Source: Rallus limicola (Eukaryota > Chordata > Aves > Gruiformes > Rallidae). Taken from it: a stretch of DNA of 64,000 nt. Positions 60,041 to 64,000 of the stretch are shown piece by piece (the stretch's first letter is position 1; each line of letters begins with the position of its first letter). Below the pieces are notes generated by a model that was not told where the DNA came from, did no database searches, and worked only from the letters and a program-made list of their open reading frames with translations. The DNA lies in the NCBI GenBank assembly GCA_022605955.1, contig JAKCOZ010000309.1:124001-188000 (forward strand), given 5' to 3'. Position numbers and translations under genes: made by a program.

Positions 60041-63000
60041 CCTGGAACCTCCTACGGTGCTTTTCTCGGCCCTAGCAGACTGCAGTTCAAAACATGCTAA
60101 ACGTCCAGCAATAACTCCCAAAGTAAAGAAGCTAGGCATGAAAGGCATAGCTTGTCTGAAACCTCCTAACAGGACACACAAGCAGACCCTGTCACTTTGG
60201 CTCTCAGCCTTTTCCTTTGCCTGGAAAGAGGGAACATGCCTGGAACCTCCTACGGTGCTTTTCTCGGCCCTAGCAGACTGCAGTTCAAAACATGCTAAAC
60301 GTCCAGCAATAACTCCCAAAGTAAAGAAGCTAGGCATGAAAGGCATAGCTTGTCTGAAACCTCCTAACAGGACACACAAGCAGACCCTGTCACTTTGGCT
60401 CTCAGCCTTTTCCTTTGCCTGGAAAGAAGGAACATACCTGCTACCTCCTACAGTGCTTTTCTCGGCCCTAGCAGACTGCAGTTCAAAACACGCCAAACGT
60501 CCAGCAATAACTCCCAAAGTAAAGAAGCTAGGCATGAAAGGCATAGCTTGTCTGAAACCTCCTAACAGGACACACAAGCAGACCCTGTCACTTTGGCTCT
60601 CAGCCTTTTCCTTTGCCTGGAAAGAAGGAACATGCCTGGAACCTCCTACGGTGCTTTTATTGGCCCTAGCAGACTGCAGTTCAAAACTTGCTAAACGTCC
60701 AACAATAACTCCCAAAGTAAAGAAGCTAGGACTGAAAGGCATAGCTTGTCTGAAACCTCCTAACAGGACACACAAGCAGACCCTGTCACTTTGGCTCTCA
60801 GCCTTTTCCTTTGCCTGGAAAGAGGGAACATGCCTGGAACCTCCTACGGTGCTTTTCTCGGCCCTAGCAGACTGCAGTTCAAAACATGCTAAACGTCCAG
60901 CAATAACTCCCAAAGTAAAGAAGCTAGGACTGAAAGGCATAGCTTGTCTGAAACCTCCTAACAGGACACACAAGCAGACCCTGTCACTTTGGCTCTCAGC
61001 CTTTTCCTTTGCCTGGAAAGAAGGAACATACCTGCTACCTCCTACAGTGCTTTTCTCGGCCCTAGCAGACTGCAGTTCAAAACATGCTAAACGTCCAGCA
61101 ATAACTCCCAAAGTAAAGAAGCTAGGCATGAAAGGCATAGCTTGTCTGAAACCTCATAACAGGACACACAAGCAGACCCTGTCACTTTGGCTCTCAGCCT
61201 TTTCCTTTGCCTGGAAAGAGGGAACATGCCTGGAACCTCCTACGGTGCTTTTCTCGGCCCTAGCAGACTGCAGTTCAAAACATGCTAAACGTCCAGCAAT
61301 AACTCCCAAAGTAAAGAAGCTAGGATTGAAAGGCATAGCTTGTCTGAAACCTCCTAACAGGACACACAAGCAGACCCTGTCACTTTGGCTCTCAGCCTTT
61401 TCCTTTGCCTGGAAAGAGGGAACATGCCTGGAACCTCCTACGGTGCTTTTCTCGGCCCTAGCAGACTGCAGTTCAAAACATGCTAAACGTCCAGCAATAA
61501 CTCCCAAAGTAAAGAAGCTAGGCATGAAAGGCATAGCTTGTCTGAAACCTCCTAACAGGACACACAAGCAGACCCTGTCACTTTGGCTCTCAGCCTTTTC
61601 CTTTGCCTGGAAAGAGGGAACATGCCTGGAACCTCCTACGGTGCTTTTCTCGGCCCTAGCAGACTGCAGTTCAAAACATGCTAAACGTCCAGCAATAACT
61701 CCCAAAGTAAAGAAGCTAGGACTGAAAGGCATAGCTTGTCTGAAACCTCCTAACAGGACAAACAAGCAGACCCTGTCACTTTGGCTCTCAGCCTTTTCCT
61801 TTGCCTGGAAAGAAGGAACATACCTGCTACCTACTACGGTGCTTTTCTCGGCCCTAGCAGACTGCAGTTCAAAACATGCTAAACGTCCAGCAATAACTCC
61901 CAAAGTAAAGAAGCTAGGACTGAAAGGCATAGCTTGTCTGAAACCTCCTAACAGGACACACAAGCAGACCCTGTCACTTTGGCTCTCAGCCTTTTCCTTT
62001 GCCTGGAAAGAGGGAACATGCCTGGAACCTCCTACGGTGCTTTTCTCGGCCCTAGCAGACTGCAGTTCAAAACATGCTAAACGTCCAGCAATAACTCCCA
62101 AAGTAAAGAAGCTAGGACTGAAAGGCATAGCTTGTCTGAAACCTCCTAACAGGACACACAAGCAGACCCTGTCACTTTGGCTCTCAGCCTTTTCCTTTGC
62201 CTGGAAAGAAGGAACATACCTGCTACCTCCTACGGTGCTTTTCTCGGCCCTAGCAGACTGCAGTTCAAAACATGCTAAACGTCCAGCAATAACTCCCAAA
62301 GTAAAGAAGCTAGGCATGAAAGGCATAGCTTGTCTGAAACCTCCTAACAGGACACACAAGCAGACCCTGTCACTTTGGCTCTCAGCCTTTTCCTTTGCCT
62401 GGAAAGAGGGAACATGCCTGGAACCTCCTACGGTGCTTTTCTCGGCCCTAGCAGACTGCAGTTCAAAACATGCTAAACGTCCAGCAATAACTCCCAAAGT
62501 AAAGAAGCTAGGCATGAAAGGCATAGCTTGTCTGAAACCTCCTAACAGGACACACAAGCAGACCCTGTCACTTTGGCTCTCAGCCTTTTCCTTTGCCTGG
62601 AAAGAGGGAACATGCCTGGAAGCTCCTACGGTGCTTTTCTCGGCCCTAGCAGACTGCAGTTCAAAACATGCTAAACGTCCAGCAATAACTCCCAAAGTAA
62701 AGAAGCTAGGCATGAAAGGCATAGCTTGTCTGAAACCTCCTAACAGGACACACAAGCAGACCCTGTCACTTTGGCTCTCAGCCTTTTCCTTTGCCTGGAA
62801 AGAGGGAACATGCCTGGAACCTCCTACGGTGCTTTTCTCGGCCCTAGCAGACTGCAGTTCAAAACATGCTAAACGTCCAGCAATAACTCCCAAAGTAAAG
62901 AAGCTAGGACTGAAAGGCATAGCTTGTCTGAAACCTCCTAACAGGACACACAAGCAGACCCTGTCACTTTGGCTCTCAGCCTTTTCCTTTGCCTGGAAAG

Positions 63001-64000
63001 AGGGAACATGCCTGGAACCTCCTACGGTGCTTTTCTCGGCCCTAGCAGACTGCAGTTCAAAACATGCTAAACGTCCAGCAATAACTCCCAAAGTAAAGAA
63101 GCTAGGCATGAAAGGCATAGCTTGTCTGAAACCTCCTAACAGGACACACAAGCAGACCCTGTCACTTTGGCTCTCAGCCTTTTCCTTTGCCTGGAAAGAA
63201 GGAACATACCTGCTACCTCCTACAGTGCTTTTCTCGGCCCTAGCAGACTGCAGTTCAAAACACGCTAAACGTCCAGCAATAACTCCCAAAGTAAAGAAGC
63301 TAGGCATGAAAGGCATAGCTTGTCTGAAACCTCCTAACAGGACACACAAGCAGACCCTGTCACTTTGGCTCTCAGCCTTTTCCTTTGCCTGGAAAGAAGG
63401 AACATACCTGCTACCTCCTACAGTGCTTTTCTCGGCCCTAGCAGACTGCAGTTCAAAACATGCTAAACGTCCAGCAATAACTCCCAAAGTAAAGAAGCTA
63501 GGCATGAAAGGCATAGCTTGTCTGAAACCTCCTAACAGGACACACAAGCAGACCCTGTCACTTTGGCTCTCAGCCTTTTCCTTTGCCTGGAAAGAGGGAA
63601 CATGCCTGGAACCTCCTACGGTGCTTTTCTCGGCCCTAGCAGACTGCAGTTCAAAACATGCTAAACGTCCAGCAATAACTCCCAAAGTAAAGAAGCTAGG
63701 CATGAAAGGCATAGCTTGTCTGAAACCTCCTAACAGGACACACAAGCAGACCCTGTCACTTTGGCTCTCAGCCTTTTCCTTTGCCTGGAAAGAGGGAACA
63801 TGCCTGGAACCTCCTACGGTGCTTTTCTCGGCCCTAGCAGACTGCAGTTCAAAACATGCTAAACGTCCAGCAATAACTCCCAAAGTAAAGAAGCTAGGAC
63901 TGAAAGGCATAGCTTGTCTGAAACCTCCTAACAGGACACACAAGCAGACCCTGTCACTTTGGCTCTCAGCCTTTTCCTTTGCCTGGAAAGAGGGAACATG
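60041..64000 (+). repeat. Satellite stretch without a clear HOR, running off the window
   Basis: About 20 monomers of mixed types show no ordered block of three or more that I can match within this stretch. Notable private changes are CACGCCAAACG (about 60488), TTTTATTGGCC (60654), CCAACAATAAC (60700), CCTCATAAC (61153) and CTACTACGG (61830). The final 49 bases (63952-64000) are the start of a monomer cut by the window edge. Confidence 0.75.

Larger units (their letters stand above)
1..64000 (+). repeat. 198-bp satellite array, 323 full head-to-tail monomers
   Basis: The same 198-bp unit recurs without interruption or inversion across the window. In the phase that begins at the GTGCTTTTCTCGG box, monomer starts fall at 66+198k up to 660, then 856+198k to 33130, 33327+198k to 38277, 38474+198k to 51542, 51739+198k to 53719, 53918+198k to 54710, and 54909+198k to 63819; each change of phase marks an indel. 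Most monomers differ from each other at only a few sites. Each carries a PstI site (CTGCAG, first at 89-94) and usually three CpGs in type A and two in type B. I do not recognise the family. No gene, RNA gene, transposon or unique spacer interrupts the array, so no stretch is left unexplained. A eukaryotic centromeric or heterochromatic satellite is the best inference; the array extends beyond both ends of the window. Confidence 0.98.

Noticed and set aside
1..64000. CRISPR array
   Set aside because: Direct repeats are present but there are no unique spacers. The whole 198-bp period is conserved and no cas gene is present.
1..64000. CENP-B box
   Set aside because: The consensus monomer contains neither TTCG nor CGAA, so the conserved core of the mammalian CENP-B box cannot be formed.
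1..64000. Transposon or retroelement origin of the array
   Set aside because: I see no terminal repeats, target-site duplications, poly-A tails or element-coding sequence, and no insertion interrupts the array.
1..64000. Bacterial or phage accessory region with a new gene system
   Set aside because: There are no operons, ribosome-binding sites or diverse genes, only monotonous satellite with higher-order structure typical of eukaryotic heterochromatin.

Overview
The whole window is one uninterrupted satellite DNA array. A 198-bp monomer of about 49% GC (my count on the consensus) repeats head to tail, always in the same orientation, from base 1 to base 64000. The 5' end of the window coincides with a monomer start in the phase used here (TGTCACTTTGG). 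The next-to-last start in that phase is 63952. 63951 bases equal 323 x 198 minus 3, and the six indels I found (-2, -1, -1, -1, +1, +1) sum to -3. So the window holds 323 full monomers plus 49 bases of the next one, and the array runs off both ends. I see no unique sequence, no transposable element, no RNA gene and no supportable protein-coding gene.

The sequence suggests a eukaryote, most simply a centromeric, pericentromeric or heterochromatic block in a long-read assembly. Reasons are the nucleosome-scale monomer, the higher-order repeats (HORs) and repeated CpG-to-TpG/CpA differences between monomers, which fit a CpG-methylating genome such as a vertebrate or plant. I do not recognise the monomer family and cannot name the species.

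Monomers vary mainly at two places. A ~30-bp cassette just before the GTGCTTTT box has two main forms: type A (gagGGAACATGCCTGGAACC..ACGG) and type B (gaaGGAACATACCTGCTACC..ACAG), with B about a third of copies in the stretches I counted. A second site reads AGGCATG or AGGACTG. Rarer diagnostic variants mark blocks that were duplicated together.

Layout: 1-0.83 kb has a short 3-monomer repeat ending at a 2-bp deletion. 3.8-10.2 kb has two tandem copies of a 16-monomer (3168-bp) HOR, with a third copy at 16.0-19.45 kb. 12.0-14.2 kb has a 5-monomer (990-bp) HOR, seen again at 21.4-22.4 kb. 24.2-27.0 kb has a 7-monomer (1386-bp) HOR, which passes into a 13-monomer (2574-bp) HOR at 26.0-30.8 kb. 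From about 31 kb the marker variants change. 32.7-37.9 kb holds a 4-monomer block seen three times. 38.4-51.7 kb holds interleaved long-range duplications at 31- and 36-monomer spacing. 51.7-53.3 kb is a 4-monomer (792-bp) HOR, 53.9-55.9 kb has 5-monomer and AB-dimer patterns, and 56.9-60.0 kb has 4- and 5-monomer HORs. 60.0-64.0 kb shows no clear HOR.

Because 198 = 3 x 66 and the consensus has no stop in one frame of each strand, thousands of codons stay open on both strands at once. This is a property of the monomer and not evidence for giant genes. Nothing here looks like a gene system; the interest lies in the array's evolution.
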